Below, one piece after another: positions 1-8,176 of a stretch of 35,503 bases of DNA. Made by a program: the position numbers and the translations under genes. The notes below the pieces were generated by a model. It was not told the DNA's origin, did not search any database, and was given only the letters and a program-made list of their open reading frames with translations. Position 1 is the stretch's first letter. Each line of letters opens with the position of its first letter. The DNA is taken from NCBI RefSeq assembly GCF_004799755.1, contig NZ_SLUB01000048.1, positions 1-35,503 on the forward strand. The letters are read 5' to 3'. Origin of the DNA: Bacillus timonensis. Lineage in GTDB: Bacteria; Bacillota; Bacilli; Bacillales; Bacillaceae_L.

Positions 1-120
1 AGCCTCCGGCGGGCATGATGTAAAGCCAGGAAGCCAGGAGTTTAACAACACCTGGCTTGCCCTCCAGGCTATCATGCCCACCCCTCAATGTAAATTCGAA
101 ATAATTGTAGATCACTATAC
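1..120. repeat. Imperfect inverted repeat at the window edge
   Basis: GGGCATGAT (11-19) is complementary to ATCATGCCC (71-79). Inside it AAGCCAGG (31-38) pairs with CCTGGCTT (51-58), so about 70 nt can fold into a long interrupted hairpin. No T-tract follows on either strand, so it does not look like a plain terminator. It could be the tail of a REP or MITE-type element or a structured 3' UTR of a gene left of the window. No coding capacity is seen. Confidence 0.45.
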
Positions 121-190
121 AAATTTTTTAAATAAGTCGATTATCATTGTTTGACACTTTTACACAAAATTTAGGACTTGACTAAAACAC

Positions 191-404
191 CAAAGTGACA
201 GCACGATTATCGCCTATTCATACCCTCACTCTTTGAAAATACCAATTTGACGGTACGATTAACGCCTATTCTTACCCTCATTCTTCTAAAATACCAAAGT
301 AACGGCACGATTAACGCCTATTCTTACCCTCACTCATCGAAATTAACAAAATGACGGTACAAATAAGACCTAATCTTACCCTCACCCTTCAAGCATTGCA
401 TTAA
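191..404. repeat. Tandem array A: four degenerate 52-bp units
   Basis: Four consecutive units with anchors (GACAGC, GACGGT, AACGGC, GACGGT) at 197, 249, 301 and 353 are exactly 52 bp apart. The shared core is close to CGATTAACGCCTATTCTTAC followed by CCTCA. A fifth, badly decayed unit may begin near 405. The period is not a multiple of three and no start codon or RBS accompanies it, so it is not coding. It lies just downstream of the AAA ATPase gene on the minus strand. No CRISPR-like spacer structure is present. Confidence 0.8.
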
Positions 405-447
405 GAGGGAACGCAAATCCCCAAATAACCTAAATACCCCCATCACC

Positions 448-1197
448 TTAATCTTCATCATCCTCGCGAAACAGCTCCTGCAAAAACCGTTCCCGGCGAT
501 TTAAGAACCCCATCGTGATCTGATAGTGTTCGGTCTCCTCATAGGCAATATCCTCAATCGGTGATGCATCAAAATTGTAAATCTGAGCATCTGGATATCC
601 AAGTAAAATTGGTGAATGTGTCGCAATAATAAACTGCGCATCACCCCTGCTTGCCAGGTCGTGTATCACTCGCAAAAATGCAAGCTGTCGTGCCGGAGAT
701 AGTGCAGCCTCTGGTTCATCCAAAAGATAGAGACTTTGAGCGCCAAACCGATTCAAAAATAATGACAAAAATGACTCGCCATGTGACTGCTCATGGAGCG
801 ACTTACCGCCATACCCTTGATATTGAAAAGTAGGATCTTCCTCGGCCAATTGATCCAGATAAGACGCAAATTGAAAAAAGCTCTCTGCACGTAGGAAGAA
901 ACCCTGATTGATTTTCGGCATCCATGAAAGCCGGATATAGTCACTTAAAGCAGGTGCCGCATCTTCAAATGTGTAAACATTATTTTTGCCGCCACCACCA
1001 GTATTAAATCCACACTGATGGGCGATCGCCTCGAGCAAAGTCGACTTTCCTGAACCATTTTCACCCACAAAAAACGTCACGGGGTTATGAAAATTGAGTT
1101 GCTCCAGCCCTCTAATACTTGGAATAGAAAAAGGATAGTCGCGCACAGTATGTATTTTTTCCGCCAATACTTTCACACTTCGTAAAAACAAGTCCAA
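448..1197 (-). CDS. AAA-family ATPase (ABC/SMC-like predicted ATPase)
   Basis: A 249-residue stand-alone P-loop ATPase of the OLD/RecF/SMC-like type (COG3910-like). Visible motifs are Walker A GENGSGKS (45-52), a signature-like SHGES (138-142), Walker B LYLLDEPE (156-163) and a switch histidine in IATHSP (H194). No transporter membrane domain or transporter gene is adjacent, so it is a soluble ATPase rather than an import or export subunit. The first codon of this frame is TTG at 1197; a second TTG two codons in has a GGTGA six bases upstream, so the exact start is uncertain. It is divergent from the HD hydrolase gene. Substrate and partner are unknown; the family assignment is firm and the cellular role is not. 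Confidence 0.8.
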   Translation of the reverse strand: MDLFLRSVKVLAEKIHTVRDYPFSIPSIRGLEQLNFHNPVTFFVGENGSGKSTLLEAIAHQCGFNTGGGGKNNVYTFEDAAPALSDYIRLSWMPKINQGFFLRAESFFQFASYLDQLAEEDPTFQYQGYGGKSLHEQSHGESFLSLFLNRFGAQSLYLLDEPEAALSPARQLAFLRVIHDLASRGDAQFIIATHSPILLGYPDAQIYNFDASPIEDIAYEETEHYQITMGFLNRRERFLQELFREDDED

Positions 1198-1280
1198 TCA
1201 CCACACTATCATGATACAACCATTTTAACACGCAAGTCCGATTCTTCCATCCATTTCCACCACATTTGGATTATTATATC

Positions 1281-1309
1281 TTGATAATATCTGGCAGACA
1301 TGATAAAAT
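1281..1309 (+). promoter_or_regulatory. Putative sigma-A promoter for the HD hydrolase gene
   Basis: TTGATA (1281-1286), a 17-bp spacer and TAAAAT (1304-1309). A TGA just before the -10 makes it an extended -10 (TGnTAAAAT). It is followed by AAAGGAGG (1327-1334), ten bases before the ATG at 1345. Confidence 0.6.
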
Positions 1310-1344
1310 TCTAAAAATTTATCAATAAAGGAGGCGCCTATCAA

Positions 1345-1866
1345 ATGAGATATGTAACATTAACAGACATTTTTAATCATCGGATTGCACAAAAGTACCT
1401 GTCTCGTTCTGGAAAGGCCCACGCGATTGCTTGTGCTTACCATGCATTTAAAATGGCGAAGGAGCGGAATGTTTCAGTCGATTTAGCAACGAAGGCTGCA
1501 TTGCTTCATGATATGGGACACTACACGTGGTATAAAAATGGAAAATGGGATTATAGCATGTACAAGGAAAATGACATTCATGCGGTTAAAGGTGCGGAGC
1601 GAGCTCATAAATTATTGATTCGTTTAGGTGAAAATCCAAAGTATGCCAAGGAGATTGCTTATGCAATCTTATTCCACACGGATTCCTATATCGAGGAGGG
1701 TTTTATCAAGCGAACACCTCTGCAAGCCATTACAAAACTAGCGGATGAGATGGATGAAGAAAAAGGCGGTCTCCATCATTATCGTCAAATTGAGGAAGAC
1801 AAAGCGAAGAAAATGATTGCCCGATTAGACGAATTAGTTGAAGAAGAAATGAAAAATCAGCAATAA
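1345..1866 (+). CDS. HD-domain metal-dependent phosphohydrolase
   Basis: A 173-residue soluble protein that is essentially one HD domain. The HD pair is in ALLHDMGH (H55, D56, with H59), upstream histidines H26 and H33 are the first ligand candidates, and a distal aspartate is in ITKLADEMD. Family members hydrolyse phosphomonoesters, cyclic nucleotides or nucleoside polyphosphates with divalent metal; which substrate applies cannot be told from sequence. Start ATG 1345 has an AAAGGAGG RBS and a good extended -10 promoter upstream. It is monocistronic and converges with corA. It is not the YpgQ homologue, which lies at 29723-30370. Confidence 0.8.
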   Translation: MRYVTLTDIFNHRIAQKYLSRSGKAHAIACAYHAFKMAKERNVSVDLATKAALLHDMGHYTWYKNGKWDYSMYKENDIHAVKGAERAHKLLIRLGENPKYAKEIAYAILFHTDSYIEEGFIKRTPLQAITKLADEMDEEKGGLHHYRQIEEDKAKKMIARLDELVEEEMKNQQ

Positions 1867-1899
1867 AAAAGCGTTGATCCTACCACCTGGACCAACGCC
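1865..1899 (-). terminator. Intrinsic terminator of corA
   Basis: GCGTTG (1871-1876) pairs with CAACGC (1893-1898). On the minus strand the stem is followed by TTTTTT. It overlaps the stop codon of the convergent HD gene. Confidence 0.7.
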
Positions 1900-1906
1900 A
1901 TAAGCC

Positions 1907-2845
1907 TTAGAAGAAACGCTTTTTCCAAAAGATATAAGCAGTTATACTTGATAAAATAAACGAAATCGTAATCGCAATTAAAAAGGAATATTGATATTCC
2001 TGAAAAGGAATCGATACGTTCATTCCGTAAAAGCTTGCCACCATCGTTGGCAACGATAGAATAATGGTAATCGAAGTTAAAAACTTCATGACAATATTCA
2101 CATTGTTGGAGATTACCGATGCAAAGGCATCCATCATGCCACTTAAAATAGAGGTGTGTGTTTCCGCCATTTCAATCGCCTGCTGATTTTCAATAATGAC
2201 ATCTTCGAGCAATTCCTGGTCATCTTCATACATTTTTAAGTAATTACTTTTCAACATTTTCTGCATGACAATATTATTCGATTTCAAGGAGGTCGTAAAA
2301 TAAACTAAACTTTTTTCAAAGTTTAAGAGAGAAAAAAGCTCCTTATTTTTCATTGATTGATGCAATTCTTTTTCAATTAAATCGGTTTTCTTACTAATTT
2401 GTTTTAAGTATCTGAGATATAAGGTTGCCATCGTATAAAGAATTTGAAAAGCAAACCGTGTTCTTTTAAAAGTAAAAAAGTTTTTAATTTTCCCCTCTGA
2501 GAAACTATGAAAAATCGGATTATCCTTTAAACAAATGGTCACAAAACAATTTTTTGCAATAATGATTCCTAAGGGAATGGTGTCATATATCGGAATCTCA
2601 TTTTCATCCATGGACACCGATGGAATGTTTACAATGATTAAAATGTTTTCCCCGTCTTTTTCAATCCTAGACCGCTCTTCTTCGTCCAATGGGTCCTTGA
2701 TGAATTCCACAGGTATTTCGAGTGCTGTTGCCATTTCATTAATTTCTTTTTCAGTTGGAGCAATCAGGTTAATCCAGCAACCGTTTGTAATTGTAGTGGT
2801 TTCCTGTAACTTCCCCTGCTCATTGGATAGATAAATATTTAACAT
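1907..2845 (-). CDS. corA: CorA-family magnesium/divalent cation transporter
   Basis: 312 residues, the usual length for CorA: a long cytoplasmic N-terminal domain and two C-terminal membrane helices (about 252-272 and 289-306). The signature GMN is at 274-276 (FYGMN) at the end of the first helix, followed by the short periplasmic-type loop, and the protein ends in a basic WKKRFF tail. The family forms pentameric Mg2+ channels in the cytoplasmic membrane; Co2+, Ni2+ or Zn2+ are alternative substrates in some members. ATG 2845 is preceded by GAGGAGG. That RBS can be paired by TCCTC located just after the stop of the small upstream gene (see findings). A strong terminator follows. Confidence 0.93.
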   Translation of the reverse strand: MLNIYLSNEQGKLQETTTITNGCWINLIAPTEKEINEMATALEIPVEFIKDPLDEEERSRIEKDGENILIIVNIPSVSMDENEIPIYDTIPLGIIIAKNCFVTICLKDNPIFHSFSEGKIKNFFTFKRTRFAFQILYTMATLYLRYLKQISKKTDLIEKELHQSMKNKELFSLLNFEKSLVYFTTSLKSNNIVMQKMLKSNYLKMYEDDQELLEDVIIENQQAIEMAETHTSILSGMMDAFASVISNNVNIVMKFLTSITIILSLPTMVASFYGMNVSIPFQEYQYSFLIAITISFILSSITAYIFWKKRFF

Positions 2846-2875
2846 AAAATAACCTCCTCTTTTTTAACGAGGAAG

Positions 2876-2998
2876 TCAAAAATCTTCACCAGTTAAAGTT
2901 GAATTTTTATTGGTTTTCCAACTTTCGAAAATGGGTTCATTAATGACTTCCCCTTTTTTCGACGCAGGATCAGGGTCGTTACACAAATGACTACTCAT
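2876..2998 (-). CDS. Small protein (40 aa) upstream of corA
   Basis: A 40-codon frame that starts ATG at 2998 with AAAGGAG nine bases upstream and ends TGA at 2876, 30 bp before the corA start. The product begins MSSHLCNDPDPASKKGEV and is hydrophilic, without signal peptide or membrane segment. It is too short to be recognised. The good RBS, own promoter and position make it either a genuine small protein or a regulatory leader peptide of corA. Two Asp-Pro pairs (residues 8-11) are notable because proline-containing leaders control Mg transporter genes elsewhere; a parallel here is inference. Confidence 0.6.
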   Translation of the reverse strand: MSSHLCNDPDPASKKGEVINEPIFESWKTNKNSTLTGEDF

Positions 2999-3032
2999 AA
3001 AAATTCAACTCCTTTCATTAGAATACCGTAAT

Positions 3033-3060
3033 ATTGTACTCGAAAAATCAGTATTTGTAA
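3033..3060 (-). promoter_or_regulatory. Putative promoter of the sORF-corA unit
   Basis: On the minus strand TTACAA (3055-3060), a 16-bp spacer and TACAAT (3033-3038). This is about 35 bp upstream of the small-ORF start. Confidence 0.45.
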
Positions 3061-3090
3061 CTACTTGATTTTTTCCATTCAAATTTTTTC

Positions 3091-3131
3091 AAAAAAAAAC
3101 CAAGAAAAAGCTTTAGAACGCCTTTCCTTGG
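3091..3131 (-). terminator. Intrinsic terminator of the M29 aminopeptidase gene
   Basis: CCAAG (3100-3104) and CTTGG (3127-3131) close an imperfect hairpin. On the minus strand it is followed by a run of nine T. Confidence 0.7.
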
Positions 3132-3143
3132 ACTCCATTTACA

Positions 3144-4388
3144 TTATATTGCCCAATCGCCTTTACGGAAGATTGGAACAACTGTGCCATCTTCCTTTAT
3201 ACCGTCGATATCCATTTCACTTGAGCCAATCATGAAATCAACATGAACGGTTGAGACATTCAACCCTGACTCTTTTAATTCAGCCTCATTCATTTTCGTT
3301 CCACCTTGGAGATTCGTTGGATATGCCGCACCAATCGCAAGGTGATTTGATGCATTCTCATCGAATAATGTATTGAAGAAGGTAATTCCTGATTGCGAAA
3401 TTGGCGATGGGTCTGGTACTAATGCAACCTCACCCAGGCCTGTTCCACCTTCATTATCGAATACTAATTTCTTCATGATCTCATCTCCGGTCTCTGCAGA
3501 GATGTCAACAATTTTTCCATCTTTAAAATGTACCTCAATACCCTCGATTAATGTACCAGCATAGCTTAATGGCTTTGTACTGCGAACCACTCCGTCCATG
3601 CGGCGTGTGTCAGGTGCCGTGTACACTTCTTCTGTTGGCATATTTGCAATGAATTCTTCCTCTTTTGGGTTGTAGCTTTTCGCACTTTCCCAAATATGAT
3701 TTTTCGGTAAGCCAAGCTTCAAATCTGTGCCTGGCGCTCTGTAATGAAGCATGTCAAACTGAATTTCATTTAATTTGGCTGCCTTTTGATTCAAAATTTT
3801 TGTATGCTCTTCCCAGGCTGCTACTGGGTCGTCCTCATACACTCGGCATGTTTTAAAAATTTGATCCCATAGTGCATCAACCTGTTCTTCTGACGATGCT
3901 AAATCCGGGAATACTTTTGCGGCCCAGCCTGCTCCTGCGGCACCTGCAACTGTCCATTTTAAATCATTGTTTTGAGTTGCGATACGTTGCACCTTGAAAG
4001 CCTTGGCTGCTTTATTTTGATAAGCAGAAATTTTAGCCGAATCTACTCCACTTAAAAAGCCTGGATCACTGGATACAATCGATAGACGACAAACCTTGTG
4101 ATTGAGAACATGGTCTTCAGATTCCTGTATTTCATAATCTGGTATATCTGTTAACACTTCTTCTGGTTGGTGTAAATAATGTTCTTTGGTAATTTCGTCA
4201 TCAGACCATTTTATAATGACTTTTTCTGCGCCTAAGGCATAGGCTTCTTTTGTCACTAGACGAGCAAGTGGTGCTTGATCAACGGTGATCGTTACTTTTA
4301 CCCAATCGCCTTTTTGTACATTAAGTCCATTGGCCACCAATAGCCTTGCATACTTTTGTAAATTATCCTCGAAGTTTGGTAGAACCAT
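3144..4388 (-). CDS. ampS: M29-family aminopeptidase (AmpS/PepS)
   Basis: 414 residues, full length for the M29 thermophilic aminopeptidase family, cytoplasmic dinuclear-metal exopeptidases that remove N-terminal residues. All expected metal or catalytic positions can be placed: E253/E254 in PTEEV, E320 in GLGE, H349 in SNHLA, Y356 in AAYP, and H382 and D384 in HVDF. No signal peptide. ATG 4388 starts a protein of normal family length. The gene appears monocistronic, with a terminator at 3091-3131. Broad peptide turnover is the likely role. Confidence 0.93.
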   Translation of the reverse strand: MVLPNFEDNLQKYARLLVANGLNVQKGDWVKVTITVDQAPLARLVTKEAYALGAEKVIIKWSDDEITKEHYLHQPEEVLTDIPDYEIQESEDHVLNHKVCRLSIVSSDPGFLSGVDSAKISAYQNKAAKAFKVQRIATQNNDLKWTVAGAAGAGWAAKVFPDLASSEEQVDALWDQIFKTCRVYEDDPVAAWEEHTKILNQKAAKLNEIQFDMLHYRAPGTDLKLGLPKNHIWESAKSYNPKEEEFIANMPTEEVYTAPDTRRMDGVVRSTKPLSYAGTLIEGIEVHFKDGKIVDISAETGDEIMKKLVFDNEGGTGLGEVALVPDPSPISQSGITFFNTLFDENASNHLAIGAAYPTNLQGGTKMNEAELKESGLNVSTVHVDFMIGSSEMDIDGIKEDGTVVPIFRKGDWAI

Positions 4389-4478
4389 TACAATACCCCC
4401 AATAAAATATGTATGTTTCTATACTAGCATAACCCGTTTTAAAATTACTAATGATTCAAAGAACTTTATCACTGATAT

Positions 4479-4898
4479 TCATTTTCCAACCAATGAACGA
4501 TACTCAAGTAAAAGCCTTAGCCATTGTGCTGGTCTATCGTCGTTTTCATCTTTATTTTGACTGTAAGGTGTCAAGTATAAATGCCAACTAAGTGCACGCT
4601 GGACGCATGCCAATTCATCTGATAAACGCAACGCCTTGTCTAGTTCCGTTATGGATGCAAATTTTGTCCAAGGCTCTAGGTAGAAAGGTCGAAATTCATT
4701 CACCATTCCGAGCCATTCGGTTTCATCATGGATTAGATCATCAAGGGCATGCCAGAATATTCGCGTACTAAAAAATGGATGGGAAACCGATGCATCCCCC
4801 CAATCAAAAGTATCTTTGACCTTTTCTACATTACCATTGATTTCATAACCTGCATCTTTGGTTACACTATATAGCCATTTTTCCGAATGCCCTTTCAT
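4479..4898 (-). CDS. Conserved hypothetical protein (139 aa)
   Basis: I do not recognise this family. The product is soluble, rich in Trp, Phe and acidic residues, with no signal peptide or obvious catalytic motif, and looks mostly alpha-helical in its second half (a Leu/Arg-rich helix ends the protein). ATG 4898 is chosen because GAGGG lies about nine bases upstream; an in-frame GTG three codons earlier overlaps that RBS. It lies between the aminopeptidase and ypmS on the same strand, but the ypmS terminator separates it from ypmS. Confidence 0.65.
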   Translation of the reverse strand: MKGHSEKWLYSVTKDAGYEINGNVEKVKDTFDWGDASVSHPFFSTRIFWHALDDLIHDETEWLGMVNEFRPFYLEPWTKFASITELDKALRLSDELACVQRALSWHLYLTPYSQNKDENDDRPAQWLRLLLEYRSLVGK

Positions 4899-4970
4899 AA
4901 AAAGCACCCTCTTTACCTATATATATATCTTTACTATTTCAACAAAACATGTTCCACTCCTTTATTTTAT

Positions 4971-5003
4971 AAAAAAAAGAGCAAATCAATCATGATTTGC
5001 TCT
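4971..5003 (-). terminator. Intrinsic terminator of ypmS
   Basis: AGAGCAAATCA (4978-4988) pairs with TGATTTGCTCT (4993-5003) around a 4-nt loop. T8 follows on the minus strand. The stem overlaps the ypmS stop codon. Confidence 0.85.
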
Positions 5004-5583
5004 AGTCCATTGGAACCTGTAAGTTGAACCTTAACTCGTCCTTACTTAAATTAAACGTATCGACTTTAACCTTCGTGTCGCTTTTCATCTTCATCTCGGA
5101 CAAATAGACATAAATATCTTGTTTTTTCGCATCAATCTGAACCCACTCCGGAAGATTGTAGTGGTCATTAATATAGCGTAGAACAAACGTTACTGGTAGG
5201 TTCACTTGACCAACTGTAAAAGCCTCCTGTTGTAAAAGCAAATCCCCGTTCTCAAGTACCTCAGGCTTAAAGGTCATCACCATATCAATCTCTTTCCCAA
5301 AGACGGTTATCGTGCCGAGCAGCATGACCCGCTCTGTCAACAGTACTTTATAGTTTAGCGGATTATCTTTTGCCTCTTTTTTCAAAAAGTTGTTGATAAC
5401 TCTTGTTAGATCCTCTTTGTTTGTTTCAACGGATAGATTCACATAATCATTCGAAACCACATTTTCCTTCGGGTTCACTTCTTTATTAGGCGTAAAAAGT
5501 AACCCGAAAAAAATGAGGACACATACGAGATTAATTGCAAGTAGTGTAAGAAATAAGACCTTCCATTTATTTTTTATCTTCAT
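5002..5583 (-). CDS. ypmS: YpmS-family membrane-anchored protein (DUF2140)
   Basis: 193 residues. An N-terminal basic stretch (KIKNKWK) and one membrane helix (about 9-30) are followed by an extracytoplasmic domain, the YpmS/DUF2140 architecture. Function is unknown in the family. ATG 5583 has GAGGGGG six bases upstream; the frame could begin one codon earlier at TTG 5586. It follows ypmR after a 24-bp gap and ends in a strong terminator, so ypmR-ypmS is one transcription unit, as in B. subtilis. The identification rests on architecture and on adjacency to ypmR. Confidence 0.85.
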   Translation of the reverse strand: MKIKNKWKVLFLTLLAINLVCVLIFFGLLFTPNKEVNPKENVVSNDYVNLSVETNKEDLTRVINNFLKKEAKDNPLNYKVLLTERVMLLGTITVFGKEIDMVMTFKPEVLENGDLLLQQEAFTVGQVNLPVTFVLRYINDHYNLPEWVQIDAKKQDIYVYLSEMKMKSDTKVKVDTFNLSKDELRFNLQVPMD

Positions 5584-5607
5584 CAAAGACCCCCTCTACG
5601 AAGGAAA

Positions 5608-6390
5608 TCACTCTACCATGATTGCTTCAAAAATCCTTTCACTCATTAATTCATACCCTTTTGCGTTTGGATGAAACTCATCTTCTGCTAAAAGATTATC
5701 ACTCGTCTGGCTAAATACATCATCCACTTCTACAAATGTAGTATGGTCAAATTCAGAAAGAATGTTTTTACTACCTTCGTTCCAATTGTCAACAATTGTA
5801 TTAATTTCAGTTGAAAGATCGATAAACCAACCGAACGGATTATAAAGCCCTACTAGTACAATTTCAGCATCACTATTTTGATTTCGAATCGTTTCAAGTA
5901 CTTTATGGAGCCGAACTTCATATTTTGCCTGTTCTTTTTGGAACACATTTAATGATAAATCAAAAAAATTTTCTTTTACAATTTTCATTATATCATTACC
6001 ACCGATGGTAATGATAATGATGTCTGCAACGGCAATCCCTTCTTGTACATCATCATTCTGCAGACGGTTAAGAAGATCTGTTGTTTTATGACCTTTCACA
6101 CCGTAATTCTCAAGTGTTACGGATTTTACCTCTTTTTCCCCAAGTAGCTTTTCCTCTAGTAAGGCAGTATAACCTCCCTGCTTTGTTTCATCGCCGACAC
6201 CCTTTGTTAGAGAATCACCGATTGACGCAATATGAAGATCCTTCGGGATAAAATCATCCGGGATATCTTGCTTCGGAGTTAGGCCGGTATCATGGGTACT
6301 GGTAGCAATTCCTGTTGTTGCTGGCATCCCGCCAGAACATCCACTTAACAATATAATCGTAAAAATAATGGCTAAAAAAAGATGGTTCAT
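5608..6390 (-). CDS. ypmR: YpmR-type SGNH/GDSL hydrolase lipoprotein
   Basis: 260 residues from ATG 6390 (GGTGA five bases upstream). The signal peptide ends in lipobox LSGC with C18 as the lipidated cysteine. SGNH blocks are complete: GDS in IASIGDSLTKG (nucleophile Ser), the Gly block in NYGVKGHKT, GGND in TIGGNDI, and DEFHP with the catalytic Asp-His. The enzyme is therefore a membrane-anchored extracytoplasmic esterase or lipase; the natural substrate is unknown. It is upstream of ypmS in the same unit. Confidence 0.9.
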   Translation of the reverse strand: MNHLFLAIIFTIILLSGCSGGMPATTGIATSTHDTGLTPKQDIPDDFIPKDLHIASIGDSLTKGVGDETKQGGYTALLEEKLLGEKEVKSVTLENYGVKGHKTTDLLNRLQNDDVQEGIAVADIIIITIGGNDIMKIVKENFFDLSLNVFQKEQAKYEVRLHKVLETIRNQNSDAEIVLVGLYNPFGWFIDLSTEINTIVDNWNEGSKNILSEFDHTTFVEVDDVFSQTSDNLLAEDEFHPNAKGYELMSERIFEAIMVE

Positions 6391-6535
6391 TCTGGTCACC
6401 CACATTTCTATTTGTGACTGTTGTCTACAAGTTTAGTATTATAGCATACGTAAAAAAACCTGTAACGATTCCAGTTTCAGTGAAACTCGGTAATATTTAT
6501 GGTTGTCGTAAAAATTCAACCCACTCACAAAAATG

Positions 6536-6563
6536 CTAAAAAGACGCCTATATGGACGTCTTT
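6536..6563 (-). terminator. Intrinsic terminator of the metallophosphoesterase gene
   Basis: AAAGACG (6540-6546) pairs with CGTCTTT (6557-6563). TTTTT follows on the minus strand. It separates the ykoPQ-like pair from ypmR. Confidence 0.75.
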
Positions 6564-6566
6564 GCT

Positions 6567-7412
6567 CTAAACGGCTTGACTAGCACTTGCTTCTCCTAGG
6601 GTAAGGGTATGAATGGTAATTTCGGGATTGCTTCGCACTCGAATATTAACGCCTGTTTGCCCCAGTCCTTCATTAATATAAAAAGGTTTCCCATCGTGAA
6701 TATGAAGACCTTTTATCATCTTCATTCTAACAAGTTTCCCCATTTTCACCAAGTGATAGGGCTTTGGATAACAGATTTGGCCACCATGAAAGTGACCCGA
6801 TAATAAATAATCAAAATGATATTCCTTCATTTCCAGGACAATGTTTGGATCGTGGGTTAACACAAGTTTATAGCCAGTCTTTAAAGACGCATAGGATTTT
6901 TCGAGGTTACTTCGTTTCGAACTAGAATCATCGATACCAATGATATTCAATTGATGACCATGAATGACGAGTGTCTCATTTTCATTTTGAAAGGTTTTAA
7001 CTCCGTGTTCCTCTAAAAGTAGCTTTAATTTTTCAAAATTCTTTTTGCGTAATAAATAATCATGATTACCAAACACTGCATAAATTCCATGTGAAGGCGC
7101 TAGTTTATTTAATACGTCAAGATATGGCACGAGTTTAGGTATACTTCGTTTGCGATCTAAAAAATCACCCGTAATCGCAATTATATCCACTTTTTCATCT
7201 TTCACTTTATTATATAATTCTTCAGGAGTAATTGATAGATTTTCAAGATGTAAATCTGATAGGTGAAGAACATTTATTTGTGCTGGATTTACAAACTCCT
7301 GTGTCGGTGTAACCTTAATTTTATTTAAATTGACATTGTATGTGTTTTTATTTGCTTTTCTAAGAAAATAGAAAACCATCAAAATTACAATAAGGATGAT
7401 AAAAAATTTCAT
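6567..7412 (-). CDS. Membrane-anchored calcineurin-like metallophosphoesterase (YkoQ-like)
   Basis: 281 residues with one N-terminal membrane helix (about 3-18). The full calcineurin-like set is visible: DLH (D53, H55) in HLSDLHLE, GDFLDR (82-87), GNHD (115-118), a THDPN histidine and GHFHGGQ. This resembles the YkuE/YkoQ/LpxH-like group, which hydrolyses phosphoesters or pyrophosphate bonds near the membrane surface. ATG 7412 has AAAGGTGG nine bases upstream. The gene upstream encodes a YkoP-like protein, reproducing the B. subtilis ykoP-ykoQ pairing. The pair sits between ypmQ and ypmR, an unusual location. Substrate is unknown. Confidence 0.88.
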   Translation of the reverse strand: MKFFIILIVILMVFYFLRKANKNTYNVNLNKIKVTPTQEFVNPAQINVLHLSDLHLENLSITPEELYNKVKDEKVDIIAITGDFLDRKRSIPKLVPYLDVLNKLAPSHGIYAVFGNHDYLLRKKNFEKLKLLLEEHGVKTFQNENETLVIHGHQLNIIGIDDSSSKRSNLEKSYASLKTGYKLVLTHDPNIVLEMKEYHFDYLLSGHFHGGQICYPKPYHLVKMGKLVRMKMIKGLHIHDGKPFYINEGLGQTGVNIRVRSNPEITIHTLTLGEASASQAV

Positions 7413-7484
7413 AAAAACACACCACCTTTTCTCCTTCCATTATAGTTACTAGAATTCGAAAAGTTAGTGGTAATGAATGGATAC

Positions 7485-8036
7485 CTATCGATACAATTCA
7501 AAAAGTGTATGTTTAGACATAAATAAATACATGGGGTGCCGACGGATACTCTGCGCCGAAATAGTAGAGACAGCCATACAATACATCGGGAGAAACACGA
7601 TGAGCTTAAACCAGAGATACATTTTATTGGATATCGCAATTGATTCAAAACCTAATCGACGGCTCCCCTTGTTTAATGCTGTAATGCCAACGAGCCCTTT
7701 GATTTGATTTTTCTTAGGGTGGTTATGGAGATAATCAGCAACCCCTGGCAATGCTTGCTTCACTTGCTTATATATGAGCCTCGCCTTGGATGTTTCACCT
7801 TTTACACCAAGGAGTTCCCTTAGCAATACCACATTATGCAGATGAATTTTAATTAATAAGTCGTTTTTCTTAATTTCCGTTCCATCTTCAAGAATACATG
7901 ACCGACCTTTGTATTTTGTTATTTTTACCCGCAGTATCTCATTGTCCTCTACATATGTAAGCCTTGTAAATGCATAATAAATAGGATCAAGAATGGTCCA
8001 AATGGTAATCAAGCACAGCTTCATCCTCGCAAGCAT
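7485..8036 (-). CDS. YkoP-like protein
   Basis: 183 residues from ATG 8036, chosen because AAAGGGG lies eight bases upstream and the length matches YkoP (about 180 aa); the frame stays open further upstream. The N-terminus (MLARMKLCLITIW, then DPIYY) and the motif RLxYVxDNEILRVKITKYKG fit the YkoP-like domain, also found fused to polysaccharide deacetylases. A hydrophobic segment (about 143-167) may associate with the membrane. It is separated by 72 bp from the metallophosphoesterase on the same strand, so probably one operon. Biochemical function is unknown. Confidence 0.75.
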   Translation of the reverse strand: MLARMKLCLITIWTILDPIYYAFTRLTYVEDNEILRVKITKYKGRSCILEDGTEIKKNDLLIKIHLHNVVLLRELLGVKGETSKARLIYKQVKQALPGVADYLHNHPKKNQIKGLVGITALNKGSRRLGFESIAISNKMYLWFKLIVFLPMYCMAVSTISAQSIRRHPMYLFMSKHTLFELYR

Positions 8037-8176
8037 CAATGAATCCCCTTTTACAATTATTTCATTTTCATTTTCTCTAATTGGCATGAATTTTATTTTG
8101 GAAAAGTAAGGCAGCATGAGAGATTGGTTCTTTTTACAAACTATAATCATAAAATAAAAGGAAATGAGGGATTTTC

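Noticed and set aside
191-404. Array A as coding repeats
   Set aside because: A 52-bp period shifts frame each unit, and no RBS or start accompanies it.
2876-3090. M-box Mg riboswitch ahead of corA
   Set aside because: The leader is only about 150 nt, is largely occupied by the small ORF, and shows no M-box sequence.
7409-7648. Minus-strand frame of 79 codons overlapping the ykoP-like gene
   Set aside because: Alternate-frame shadow of the ykoP-like 3' end and of the RBS region of the next gene.
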